The position numbers and the translations under genes were made by a program. A DNA stretch of 64,000 nt from CAZAQK01 sp964535825. GTDB taxonomy: Bacteria; Pseudomonadota; Alphaproteobacteria; Rickettsiales; SXRF01. Under the pieces are notes generated by a model that did not search any database, was not told where the DNA came from, and was given only the letters and a program-made list of their open reading frames with translations. Where the stretch lies: positions 1 through 64,000 of the forward strand of contig CAZHUC010000003.1 in NCBI GenBank assembly GCA_964535825.1, written 5' to 3'. Below, in pieces: positions 25,080 through 34,023 of the stretch. Position 1 is the stretch's first letter. Each line of letters starts with the position of its first letter.

Positions 25080-26747
25080 ATGAAGCTGGATAAACGATTC
25101 TTACAACCGCCACATACACGATTCCTGATCGTTACATCACTGGCGATCAATGTGCTGGCGCTTGCTTTGCCGTTGATGACGATGCAGACCTACGATCGTA
25201 TCATGGTGAATCAGGCAACCGATACATTGATGGTGCTTGCGTTTGGCGTGCTGATCGCCGCATTAGTCGAGATGGTATTACGTATCTGCCGCAGCTATGT
25301 CGTGGGATTAAGTGGTGCGCAGTTCGAGCATTATGGCTCGGTAGAAGCGGTAACGCGGCTACTACACGCCGAGGCGCTGGGGAAACAGGACGATACATCT
25401 GCCATAGCCATGCAGGACATAAGCGCGGTATCGCGCCTCAAGGATTATTACGGTGGGCAGCTTGCGGCCATGTTGCTTGTGGATATGCCTTTTGCTGTGG
25501 TGTTCATCGGCATGGTATTTTATCTGGCAGGCTGGCTGGCTCTTGTGCCGTGCACTGTGCTGGCACTGTATGGCTTTGTTTCATGGCGACAGGGACGCAC
25601 ACTCAAGTCGCTGATGGATGAACGTGAAGAACAGGACAATCGCCGTTACAGTTTCATTACCCAGTCGCTTCAGGCGGTACATGTTCTGAAAAGCCTGTGC
25701 CTTGAATCGGTCATGGCCCGCCGGTTTGAAGAAGTGCAGCGCGAAAGCGGAAGGGTTAATTTTCGTATCGCCGATATTCAGGGTGCGGTCGGTACGTTCA
25801 GTTACGCAGTATCCCAGATTATGACAGTGGCGGTGGTAACGGCAGGCGCACCACTGGTCATCAACGGACACCTGACAGTGGGGATGCTGGTTGCATCCAT
25901 CATGCTTTCCGGGCAAGTGATGCAGCCCATGCAGCGCGGCCTTGCGTTATGGATACGCATGCAGGACATCGCGATTGCGCGCAAACGTCTGATGGCAGTG
26001 CTGAACAAACCAGTGCGACAGTTCCACACGCTGGAAGAGCTGGGCGATAATCACGGCGTGTTGCGTATGCAGAATGTACGGTTCTCTTATGTCGATGGAG
26101 ATCCTTTGCTTGATGGCGTATCGCTGGACATCGCACCGGGCGAGACAGTGGCCATTCAGGGTGCTCCCGGCTGCGGCCGTACCACATTATTGGAATTGAT
26201 GGCTGGGCTTATCCTGCCGGATCGTGGGAGAATATTATTATCCGGCATGGATGTATCACGTATCCCGCCGGCGCAACGCACGCGGTTCATCGGATATCTG
26301 CCGAACAAAGGGACGATACTGCGTGGCAGTATCATGGATAATCTGACAGGATTTGACCCGCGCCATCAGGTGCAGGCACATGAAATGGCGGAGCTGCTTG
26401 GTATCGAGAGGGCGGTAGCCCTGCTGCCCGCAGGCTATGACACGCCGCTGGATGGATTGACGACGGACGTGATACCGCCAGGACTCAAACAGCGCATCGC
26501 CGTGGCGCGTACGCTCCTGCTTAAGCCACGCTTCATATTGTATGATAATGCCGATCAGGGGCTGGATCGTGAGAGTTACACCCGTATCTTTGACCTGCTG
26601 GCGCGCCTGAAACGCAAGGCAACGCTCGTGATCGTATCGGAAGATAATAATATCACTAGCCTTGCCGATCGCGTGGTTGATATGCGGCATGGCTCGCTCA
26701 TGCAGGTGATGGAACCCATACAGTTCATGGCGGCGGGGCAGGCATGA
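25080..26747 (+). CDS. Type I secretion ABC exporter subunit with degenerate ATPase site
   Basis: The 555-residue protein has a six-span exporter membrane domain (about 15-290) and a nucleotide-binding domain (about 330-545); there is no N-terminal C39-like domain. The NBD is abnormal. Walker A reads GAPGCGRTT near residue 360 with Arg for Lys. The signature reads IPPGLKQRIAVAR instead of LSGGQ-type. The Walker B end is ILYDNAD with Asn for the catalytic Glu. The H-loop reads IVSEDN with no His. It is therefore expected to hydrolyse ATP poorly and to pair with the next gene product. ATG 25080 is chosen over an upstream TTG at 25041 that lies in the hairpin. It overlaps the next gene by 4 nt. 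Confidence 0.85.
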   Translation: MKLDKRFLQPPHTRFLIVTSLAINVLALALPLMTMQTYDRIMVNQATDTLMVLAFGVLIAALVEMVLRICRSYVVGLSGAQFEHYGSVEAVTRLLHAEALGKQDDTSAIAMQDISAVSRLKDYYGGQLAAMLLVDMPFAVVFIGMVFYLAGWLALVPCTVLALYGFVSWRQGRTLKSLMDEREEQDNRRYSFITQSLQAVHVLKSLCLESVMARRFEEVQRESGRVNFRIADIQGAVGTFSYAVSQIMTVAVVTAGAPLVINGHLTVGMLVASIMLSGQVMQPMQRGLALWIRMQDIAIARKRLMAVLNKPVRQFHTLEELGDNHGVLRMQNVRFSYVDGDPLLDGVSLDIAPGETVAIQGAPGCGRTTLLELMAGLILPDRGRILLSGMDVSRIPPAQRTRFIGYLPNKGTILRGSIMDNLTGFDPRHQVQAHEMAELLGIERAVALLPAGYDTPLDGLTTDVIPPGLKQRIAVARTLLLKPRFILYDNADQGLDRESYTRIFDLLARLKRKATLVIVSEDNNITSLADRVVDMRHGSLMQVMEPIQFMAAGQA

Positions 26748-28900
26748 TGAAAGAGAATGCGGTAAAAAAAGATCATCCGTCCGAATGGCTTGCCACATTG
26801 GCAGAGAATAATGTACTGCGCTGGCGGCATGGCAATAATAATACTGGCCTGTTGCTTGCGCCATTGCTTGAAGTGAACGGGTGGCAGGGCAACGTCATGA
26901 GTCTGGTGGATGCGTTACCGGTGACCGCTTCGGAAGTGGCAGTACAGGACCTGCTCGGCGTCATGGGATCGCTGGGCTATCACATACATCAGGAACGGCG
27001 CAGCAGCGCATCAATCACAGCAGAAGACCTGCCTGCCTTGTTCGTGCCGGATAAGGCGCAGGGTTGGCATACGGCGTGGGTATTGCGTGAACTCGGCCCG
27101 TATGGGCTGATAAGGGATGATGGGCGTGAACAGGTACGAGGTCCGCTTTCTTTAAGCTCTGGTACATTATATCGCTTCAATCGCCGTGATGATGATGCTG
27201 AAGATGCATCATCGAATGTTAGTTGGATTACAAAAACTATTCAGCGTTTCCGTATGGTATTCTGGCATGTGGCGATACTGAGCCTGATGATGCACTTCTT
27301 TACACTGGCCATGCCGATCTTCAGCATGACGGTCTATGACAGGGTGATCGCTGCGCATGCGCCCGGAACATTGCCACTACTTGCAGTTGGCGTATTTATG
27401 GCGCTGTTCGTAGAAAAGATCATCCGCTGGATCCGTGTGCGTGGTGCAGGCTGGATCGGTGCGCGCAGTGGCCTGATGGTATCGCAGGCTATGTTCGAGC
27501 AATTATTGTTCTTGCCGGCATCGGTCATCGAGCAGGCTTCGGTTTCAGCGCAACTTGCGCGGTTGCGTGCATTTGAGGCCGTGCGTGATTTTGTAACAGG
27601 CCCGATGTTCCTGACGCTATTGGAAATGCCATTTATTGGGATTCTTGTACTGGCTATCGCATGGCTGGCCGGGCCAGTTGCCTGGATCTCCGTCGGGATA
27701 ACGACCGCCTATGTATTATTACTGCTTGCAACGCGCTCACGCTGGAAGCGTCTTGGACAGGAATCTGCACACGCGGCAGCAAAACGCCAACAGGTACTGA
27801 TGGATATTATTGATCATAGCAAAGCGATCTATGCAGCAGGCATGAGCGAGCGGATGATACAACGCTTTGCGAATACAAGCTGGCAGGCATCGCGCACACA
27901 ACACCAATATGCCATGACGGCCTCCACCGTGCAGTATATCGCGAGTTTCCTGACCATCGTGGCCGGACTACTTACGATCGCGTGGTGTCTTGCCAGAATA
28001 TGGCAGGGCGAGATGACCGCAGGCGCGATGGTCGCCACCATGATCATCACATGGCGGGTGCTGTATCCGCTGCAGGCCTTATGCACTATTCTGCCGTATC
28101 TTGAGCAGATCAGGGCTTCGGTAAAGCAGGTGTCGCAACTCATGGCAATGAAGCCAGAAGCGCATGCCATGCGCCATGTGCTGGCAGATCGCTCACTGGA
28201 AGGAAATATCTGTTTCCAGAATGTCAGTCTGCGCTATAGCCGCAAAAGTGACCCCGTGTTTCTGAACCTGAGCGCCGAAATAACCAAAGGGCAGGTGGTA
28301 GCGATCTATGGCGGTAACGGTAGTGGTAAATCGAGCGTGCTGCGCATGGTATTAGGGCTTTATGCGCCAGCCATGGGTGTCATACGCCTTGATGGCGTGG
28401 ATCATCGGCAGTTCGACCCGCGTGCACTGAGAAGACAAATTACTTATCTGCCACAATCAACAGAACTATTACCCGGAACTATTGCTGATAATTTGCGCGT
28501 AGTAAATCCTCTCGCGCCGGATTCACGCCTGCGTCAGGCCTTGCTCTGGGCAGATGCATGGGACATGGTTGATGAAATGCCGGCTGGCCTGAACACACGA
28601 TTGTTCGCAGGCGGTGTCATCCCATCGAGCGGGTTCTCAGCCAGGTTATGCCTGGCCAGGTTATATCTGGCCGACAGGCCTATTGTACTGGCAGATGAGT
28701 TGCCTGCTGCACTTTTGAATACATCAACCGGCACACGCTTCCAGAATTTCCTGAATGAATGTCGTGGCAAACGCACGGTGCTGTTCGTAACGCATCGCGA
28801 GGACATGCTGGCACACGCCGATCAGGTGATATGGATGAAAACAGGTGGCGTGCCGGTGGTCGGGCGGCCCGGGCAACACATGTCCCAGACAAAGGAGTGA
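26744..28900 (+). CDS. Type I secretion ABC exporter subunit with C39-like domain
   Basis: The 718-residue protein has an N-terminal C39-like domain (about 1-140, LLAPLLEVNGWQGNVMSLVDALP) without the catalytic Cys, so it should bind but not cleave cargo. A six-span domain follows (about 165-450; FTLAMPIFSMTVYDRVIA), then an NBD. Walker A is intact (GGNGSGKSS near residue 525), the Walker B Glu is present (VLADELP) and the H-loop His is present (FVTHRED). The signature is degenerate (PSSGFSARLCLAR). With the preceding subunit one composite site would keep catalytic residues. This pattern is that of asymmetric heterodimeric ABC exporters, unusual for type I secretion. Confidence 0.87.
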   Translation: MMKENAVKKDHPSEWLATLAENNVLRWRHGNNNTGLLLAPLLEVNGWQGNVMSLVDALPVTASEVAVQDLLGVMGSLGYHIHQERRSSASITAEDLPALFVPDKAQGWHTAWVLRELGPYGLIRDDGREQVRGPLSLSSGTLYRFNRRDDDAEDASSNVSWITKTIQRFRMVFWHVAILSLMMHFFTLAMPIFSMTVYDRVIAAHAPGTLPLLAVGVFMALFVEKIIRWIRVRGAGWIGARSGLMVSQAMFEQLLFLPASVIEQASVSAQLARLRAFEAVRDFVTGPMFLTLLEMPFIGILVLAIAWLAGPVAWISVGITTAYVLLLLATRSRWKRLGQESAHAAAKRQQVLMDIIDHSKAIYAAGMSERMIQRFANTSWQASRTQHQYAMTASTVQYIASFLTIVAGLLTIAWCLARIWQGEMTAGAMVATMIITWRVLYPLQALCTILPYLEQIRASVKQVSQLMAMKPEAHAMRHVLADRSLEGNICFQNVSLRYSRKSDPVFLNLSAEITKGQVVAIYGGNGSGKSSVLRMVLGLYAPAMGVIRLDGVDHRQFDPRALRRQITYLPQSTELLPGTIADNLRVVNPLAPDSRLRQALLWADAWDMVDEMPAGLNTRLFAGGVIPSSGFSARLCLARLYLADRPIVLADELPAALLNTSTGTRFQNFLNECRGKRTVLFVTHREDMLAHADQVIWMKTGGVPVVGRPGQHMSQTKE

Positions 28901-28903
28901 TAT

Positions 28904-30295
28904 ATGAAACTGAACCACATGAATATTTTCAGGCACAATACTATGCGATCGTGGGTACGGTATCTGAACACCGTCTTTGCACGATATTTTATCGATGATG
29001 TGTCTACGCTCAGCCAGTCACAGGCATTCAAGGAAACATCACTGCCGAAATTGCTGACACTGACCATGGCCACGCTTTCAGTGTCGACATTAGCTTTCAT
29101 CGGCTGGTCTGCCATTACGCCAGTTAAAGAACTTGCGCGCACAGAAGGGCAGGTCGTGCCTACCGGATATAGCCGGCTGGTGCAACATCTGGAAGGCGGG
29201 CTGGTCCGCGAGATACTGGTACATGAAGGTGATTTTGTTCAAAAGGATCAGGTGTTGGTGCGGCTCGATGGCGCAGGCACAGAAGAAGATCTGCGTGAAC
29301 AGGAGGCGCGTGTACGCGGGCTTTCTCTCCAGCATGAACGGCTGCGGGCGCTGTTGGAAGGTCGCAAGCCGGATTTTAGCAGATTTCCTGCCGATAAATC
29401 AGATATTGCTGAGCAGCAGAAAATGTTCGATACCGCTCAGGAAGCGCGTAGGCGTGAACGCGCCGTGCTGGAGGAACAGATAGCGCAAAAAGAAACAGCG
29501 ATCACTCGTATCGAGCAATCGCTGGCCACAGCAAAATCCAACCTTGCGCTTTCGGGTGAATCGCAGGCCATATATGCCAAGCTTGCAAAGGATGGACTCA
29601 CCGCGCGCACCACCTATATCAAGAAACAGGAAGAATACAATTCGCGCGAAGGCGATGTTTCCTCACTCTCGCGGCAGAAAGAAGAAGCCACCGATGAATT
29701 AACGGAATATCGCCAACGACTTGACGCACTGACCGCCCAGCAGCGCGATAGTGCATATAGTGAATTGCACCGTGTAGAGTCGGATCTGGCGCAGGCCTCA
29801 GAGAACCTGAAGAAACGGCAGGACAGAGTAGGACGTCTGGATGTCCGTTCACCAGTGATGGGATATATCAAAGGACTAAAACTAAATACTATCGGTGCAG
29901 TCATTCCTGCCGGCCAGACACTCATGGAGATTGTGCCGGTGGAAGAGCAATTGGTGGTCGAGCTTAAGATCATGCCGCAGCAGATCGGCAGGGTAGAGAC
30001 CGGCCAGACTGTGCAGGTAAAGATAGATTCTTACGACTATGTGCGCTTCGGCACGATCGAAGGCAGGCTGGAGAGTATTTCTGCCACTACCTTTACCGAT
30101 GAAGCACGCCGTGAAGATTATTATAAAGGGCGCGTGCGCATGGCAAAGAGCTATGCCGGTCATGTGCCGGGACTTCATCCCATCATTCCGGGGATGACAG
30201 TGGATGCAGATATTGTAACCGGCGAGAAGAGCGTGCTTGCCTACCTTCTGAAACCTATACGCTCAGCCATGTATAACTCTATGACGGAGCAATAA
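28904..30295 (+). CDS. HlyD-family type I secretion membrane fusion protein
   Basis: The 463-residue protein has one membrane span near residues 48-68, a biotinyl/lipoyl half-motif (YSRLVQHLEGGLVREILVHEGDFVQKDQVLVRLD, read in two parts), a long coiled coil from about 125 to 295 (REQEARVRGL, RRERAVLEEQIAQKETAI), the second lipoyl half (DVRSPVMGYIKGLKLNTIGAV) and a C-terminal beta-barrel domain (PGMTVDADIVTGEKSVLAYL). This is the periplasmic adaptor that links the ABC pump to TolC. It is 3 nt after the second ABC gene. Confidence 0.93.
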   Translation: MKLNHMNIFRHNTMRSWVRYLNTVFARYFIDDVSTLSQSQAFKETSLPKLLTLTMATLSVSTLAFIGWSAITPVKELARTEGQVVPTGYSRLVQHLEGGLVREILVHEGDFVQKDQVLVRLDGAGTEEDLREQEARVRGLSLQHERLRALLEGRKPDFSRFPADKSDIAEQQKMFDTAQEARRRERAVLEEQIAQKETAITRIEQSLATAKSNLALSGESQAIYAKLAKDGLTARTTYIKKQEEYNSREGDVSSLSRQKEEATDELTEYRQRLDALTAQQRDSAYSELHRVESDLAQASENLKKRQDRVGRLDVRSPVMGYIKGLKLNTIGAVIPAGQTLMEIVPVEEQLVVELKIMPQQIGRVETGQTVQVKIDSYDYVRFGTIEGRLESISATTFTDEARREDYYKGRVRMAKSYAGHVPGLHPIIPGMTVDADIVTGEKSVLAYLLKPIRSAMYNSMTEQ

Positions 30296-30296
30296 T

Positions 30297-31259
30297 ATGA
30301 AAGCTGCAACGCTTGCTGTGCCTGTATCCGTATCGGCCATGCCAGTACGGAAACCTGCCTTGTTAGCTGTAGATGATGACCGTGTCATGCTCTCTATGCT
30401 GACGCAGATACTCGAAGGATTTGGCTACACTGCCCATAGTGCGAGCTCTGGCAGTCAGGCATTGCAGACGTTGCTAGCATCACACGATACCATTGATGCG
30501 ATCATACTGGATCAGGAAATGCCAGGGCTTGATGGTTTGCAGGTGGTGGCACAGATGAAAGCCGATCCCAAACTATCTTCTATTCCCATCATCATGCTCA
30601 CAGGGAATTCAGCGCAGGAGAAGATCCGTGAGGGCATAGATGCAGGTGTGTTCTATTATCTGGTGAAGCCTGCCTCAGAGGATCTGATAAAAAGTGTTGC
30701 AGCGGCAGCTGTGCGTGAAAGAAAGCACCGGCGCATCCTTTCGACCCAGCTAGGTCGCTATGATGTGGCACTTAAGGCGGTAACTACAGCACATATACAG
30801 GTGCGCAGTCTTTCTGAAGCAGAAAATGTAGGGTGTATGATAGCATCCTGCTTTCCCGTACCAGAACGTGTGGTGACCGGGCTGATGGATCTTCTGGTGA
30901 ATGCAGTAGAGCACGGCAATCTTGGCATCACATATGAAGAAAAAACGCAATTACTTCAGGAGAATCGCTGGCAGGATGAAATAGCCCGCAGATTAACTCT
31001 CCCGGAATATGCAGAAAAGATAGCTGATGTTGTATATCAGCGGAAACCAGAAGGGTGGTTCGTGCAGATCACGGATCAGGGTAAGGGGTTCGACTGGCGG
31101 CGTTACTGGCAGATCGATCCTGCGCAGGCCACAGCCAGTCATGGCCGCGGTATCGCGCGGGCAAGGCTTCTTTCCTTCGATAAGATAGCATACAACGAAG
31201 CAGGCAATCAGGTGACGGTAATGGTACAGGCATCTGCTGCGGATGATTTCACATGGTGA
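30297..31259 (+). CDS. Receiver protein with RsbW-like ATPase (HATPase_c_2) domain
   Basis: Residues about 20-140 are a receiver: LLAVDDDRVML, phospho-Asp in AIILDQEMPGLDG near residue 72, IIMLTGN and the Lys in YLVKPAS. The C-terminal half has a GHKL ATPase with N box LLVNAVEHGNLGI and G1 box ITDQGKGFDW, followed by GRGIARA; no HisKA domain is present. This resembles anti-sigma-type serine kinases rather than histidine kinases. A phosphorylated receiver could control the ATPase. It starts 1 nt after hlyD and ends 4 nt before the hybrid kinase gene, so it is part of the secretion operon. Confidence 0.85.
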   Translation: MKAATLAVPVSVSAMPVRKPALLAVDDDRVMLSMLTQILEGFGYTAHSASSGSQALQTLLASHDTIDAIILDQEMPGLDGLQVVAQMKADPKLSSIPIIMLTGNSAQEKIREGIDAGVFYYLVKPASEDLIKSVAAAAVRERKHRRILSTQLGRYDVALKAVTTAHIQVRSLSEAENVGCMIASCFPVPERVVTGLMDLLVNAVEHGNLGITYEEKTQLLQENRWQDEIARRLTLPEYAEKIADVVYQRKPEGWFVQITDQGKGFDWRRYWQIDPAQATASHGRGIARARLLSFDKIAYNEAGNQVTVMVQASAADDFTW

Positions 31260-31263
31260 TGCC

Positions 31264-34023
31264 ATGACGGATGAAACCGATATTGTCATTGAACTTACCC
31301 ACAAGCGGATCGTACGCAGTTATCGTATCGCACTTTCGCTGGTTGCGTGCGTAGTTATTTCCATTGCCGGTATTACCACACATCTGCTGTCCGATCAGGA
31401 AACCAGTGCCGCACTTATCAATGTTGCTGGTAAACAGCGGGCATTGTCACAGCGTATTGCACTATTTACCATGGAATTGTCGGTCATCCGCGAGAGTGAA
31501 CGGACAACGATCCTACAATCGCTGATGAGGTCGATCGATGAAATGGATCATGCGCATCAGGCCTTGTTACACGGCAACCCGTTACGGCAGTTGCCTAACC
31601 TTCGTTCCGATACATTAAAGAAAATGTATTATGAAGCACCTCTTTTCCTGGATAAGCAGGTAGCGGAATATCTGGCCAATGCCCGGCAGATCTTACGATT
31701 GCCACCAGATCAGATCACCCAGGATCACCAGCTAGTGCAGGCACTGGTCAGCCAGGCAAACCAAAGGATACTTGACTCACTGGATGCAGCGGTAACGCAA
31801 TACCAGCATGAAAGCGAAGAGTATACCCGCTTCTTGTATGATGCCGTGGTGATACTCTCAGTAGCAGCTTTGTTACTGCTTGCTGCGGTCGCCATCTTTG
31901 TACTTAAGCCTGCGGTCGATTATGTATCACAGGCACATCGAAAATTGATCGAACTGAACAAACTCAAAGGTGATTTCCTTGCCAATATGAGCCACGAGAT
32001 TCGTACCCCGATGAACGGGATCTTCGGTATGACGGAGCTATTGCTGGAATCTTCCCTGAACCAGCGTCAGCAGCAATATGTGCGGACATTGCAGAACTCT
32101 GCCGATCACCTGCTTGGCCTAATCAATGATATTCTGGATTTTTCAAAGCTCGAAGCGGGCCAGATGAAACTTGATCCTATCCGGTTCAACCTGCTGTCAA
32201 CGATAGAAGACGTTCTGGATCTGCTGGCCGCCCGTGCGCGCGAAAAGAATATAGAGCTATTGCTGAGATATGCACCAGGCACACCGCGTTTTGTGGTGAC
32301 CGACCCGGGGCGTATGCGTCAGATATTGTTCAACCTCATCGGCAATGCCATTAAGTTTACCGATAAAGGCTATGTGCTGATCAATGTGGAATATATAGCT
32401 GCAGAACATGGTGTGGACAGCAAGGCATGGTTGAAAGTGCGCGTGGAAGATACAGGGATCGGCATCCCTGAAGACAAGATCAATGCACTGTTCGCCAAAT
32501 TCATGCAGGTGGAGAGTGGCAGCACCCGCGCGCGGCAAGGGACTGGCCTGGGGCTTGCCATATGCCGCAATCTGATACGTCTGATGGGTGGTGATATACG
32601 CGTCGAAAGTACACCGGGTAAGGGTACGGTATTCAGCTGGGAGATACCACTACAAGAAGCAGGCGACCGGGAAAATACAACCAGCAAACATGAAAAACTT
32701 TCAGGATTACGAGTGTTGCTGGTGGATGACCTCGCGCCGAACCGTACGATGTACTCTGAGACACTGATCGCGGCGGGTATGGAATGCCTGATCGCTGAGA
32801 ATGCCGATGAGGCAATATCCCGCCTGCGCTATGAAGCGGCGAACAACAGGCCCATACAAGCGATTATCACAGATTTTGTTATGCCTGATAAGGATGGTAT
32901 CGCGCTGACGCGCTTTGTGAAATCAGAAGATACGTTAAAAAATATACCAGTCATCATACTAAGCTCAGCTGGTGAGAGTGGGCTGGTAAAGCAATTCTCT
33001 GATGCCGGTGCAAGCGCGTGTTTGAATAAACCTGCCTCACGCCAGCAGTTATATGACACACTGGTACATGTGCTGGAAGCAGTAGAGCGAGGTGATTCCA
33101 GTAATATTATCACTACGGAAGCAAGTGGCGCACTTTCTGCGCGTCGGCTGCTGTCGCGGGAAAAACCACTCTACGGCACACATATATTATTGGTGGAAGA
33201 TAACCGGGTGAATATCGAGGTCGCCACTGAGATGTTACAGATCCTGGGATGCCGTGTGACTTCAGCAGAGAACGGGCAGGTGGCTGTCGAGGAAGCACAA
33301 AAACAAAAGTTTGACCTGATCTTCATGGATTGCCAGATGCCGGTGATGGATGGGTTTGAAGCTGCACAGCATATCGTTTCTCTTAAATCACAGAAGAAGA
33401 TCGCGCCAGTGCCGATCATTGCACTTACGGCTAATGCTATGAAGGATGACCGTGAACGCTGCCTCGCCAGCGGTATGGATGATTATTTGAGTAAGCCGGT
33501 GCGAAAGGCGAACCTGGAAGCATGCCTATTAAAATGGCTGCGGGATAAGCTGGAGAAAATGCCATCAACTGTGCCTGTGATGACATCACAGGTAAACACC
33601 GGTGATCAAACGGATGCTCCTCCGATTGTACTGGAAGTGGCAGAAGCCAATATGCAGGATTACGGTATCGATGCAGAGGCGTTTGGCCTAACACAAAAAA
33701 CGTTGGGCGATAAACTGTCGACCGTGACCGGGTATTTCATGGAAGATTGTGAGGATTATCTTAAACGTATAGAAGCAGCTGTCATGCAGGGTGACCCTTC
33801 ATCAGCGGTGATGCCTGCGCATACGCTTAAAAGCTCCAGTAAACAATTCGGGCTTTTGAATATTTCGGAACTGGCAAGAAGGGCAGAGGCTTCTGCACGC
33901 GCCTATGCAAAGGGTGAGTCAGCGGAGGATATCCAGCCATTGCTTGTCCAGATGCGTGAACATTTTGAGAAAGCAAAACCATTCCTTGCCGCCATACAGT
34001 CGCAAGGGAAACAAGCTGCATGA
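31264..34023 (+). CDS. Hybrid histidine kinase with PilJ/NarX-like sensor, two receivers and HPt
   Basis: The 919-residue protein has a span near residue 22, a periplasmic PilJ/NarX-type sensor (INVAGKQRALSQRIALFTMEL) and a second span near 195. HisKA follows with the His in ANMSHEIRTPMNG (about 244), then a GHKL ATPase (LIGNAIKFTDKG, DTGIGIPEDK, GTGLGLAI). Receiver 1 has its Asp near 536 (ITDFVMPDKDG), receiver 2 near 688 (FMDCQMPVMDG), and the HPt has its His near 852 (PAHTLKSSSKQFG). All catalytic residues are present, so it is a complete phosphorelay in one chain. ATG 31264 is chosen because it lies just after the preceding stop; an upstream ATG at 31243 adds 7 residues. Confidence 0.88.
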   Translation: MTDETDIVIELTHKRIVRSYRIALSLVACVVISIAGITTHLLSDQETSAALINVAGKQRALSQRIALFTMELSVIRESERTTILQSLMRSIDEMDHAHQALLHGNPLRQLPNLRSDTLKKMYYEAPLFLDKQVAEYLANARQILRLPPDQITQDHQLVQALVSQANQRILDSLDAAVTQYQHESEEYTRFLYDAVVILSVAALLLLAAVAIFVLKPAVDYVSQAHRKLIELNKLKGDFLANMSHEIRTPMNGIFGMTELLLESSLNQRQQQYVRTLQNSADHLLGLINDILDFSKLEAGQMKLDPIRFNLLSTIEDVLDLLAARAREKNIELLLRYAPGTPRFVVTDPGRMRQILFNLIGNAIKFTDKGYVLINVEYIAAEHGVDSKAWLKVRVEDTGIGIPEDKINALFAKFMQVESGSTRARQGTGLGLAICRNLIRLMGGDIRVESTPGKGTVFSWEIPLQEAGDRENTTSKHEKLSGLRVLLVDDLAPNRTMYSETLIAAGMECLIAENADEAISRLRYEAANNRPIQAIITDFVMPDKDGIALTRFVKSEDTLKNIPVIILSSAGESGLVKQFSDAGASACLNKPASRQQLYDTLVHVLEAVERGDSSNIITTEASGALSARRLLSREKPLYGTHILLVEDNRVNIEVATEMLQILGCRVTSAENGQVAVEEAQKQKFDLIFMDCQMPVMDGFEAAQHIVSLKSQKKIAPVPIIALTANAMKDDRERCLASGMDDYLSKPVRKANLEACLLKWLRDKLEKMPSTVPVMTSQVNTGDQTDAPPIVLEVAEANMQDYGIDAEAFGLTQKTLGDKLSTVTGYFMEDCEDYLKRIEAAVMQGDPSSAVMPAHTLKSSSKQFGLLNISELARRAEASARAYAKGESAEDIQPLLVQMREHFEKAKPFLAAIQSQGKQAA

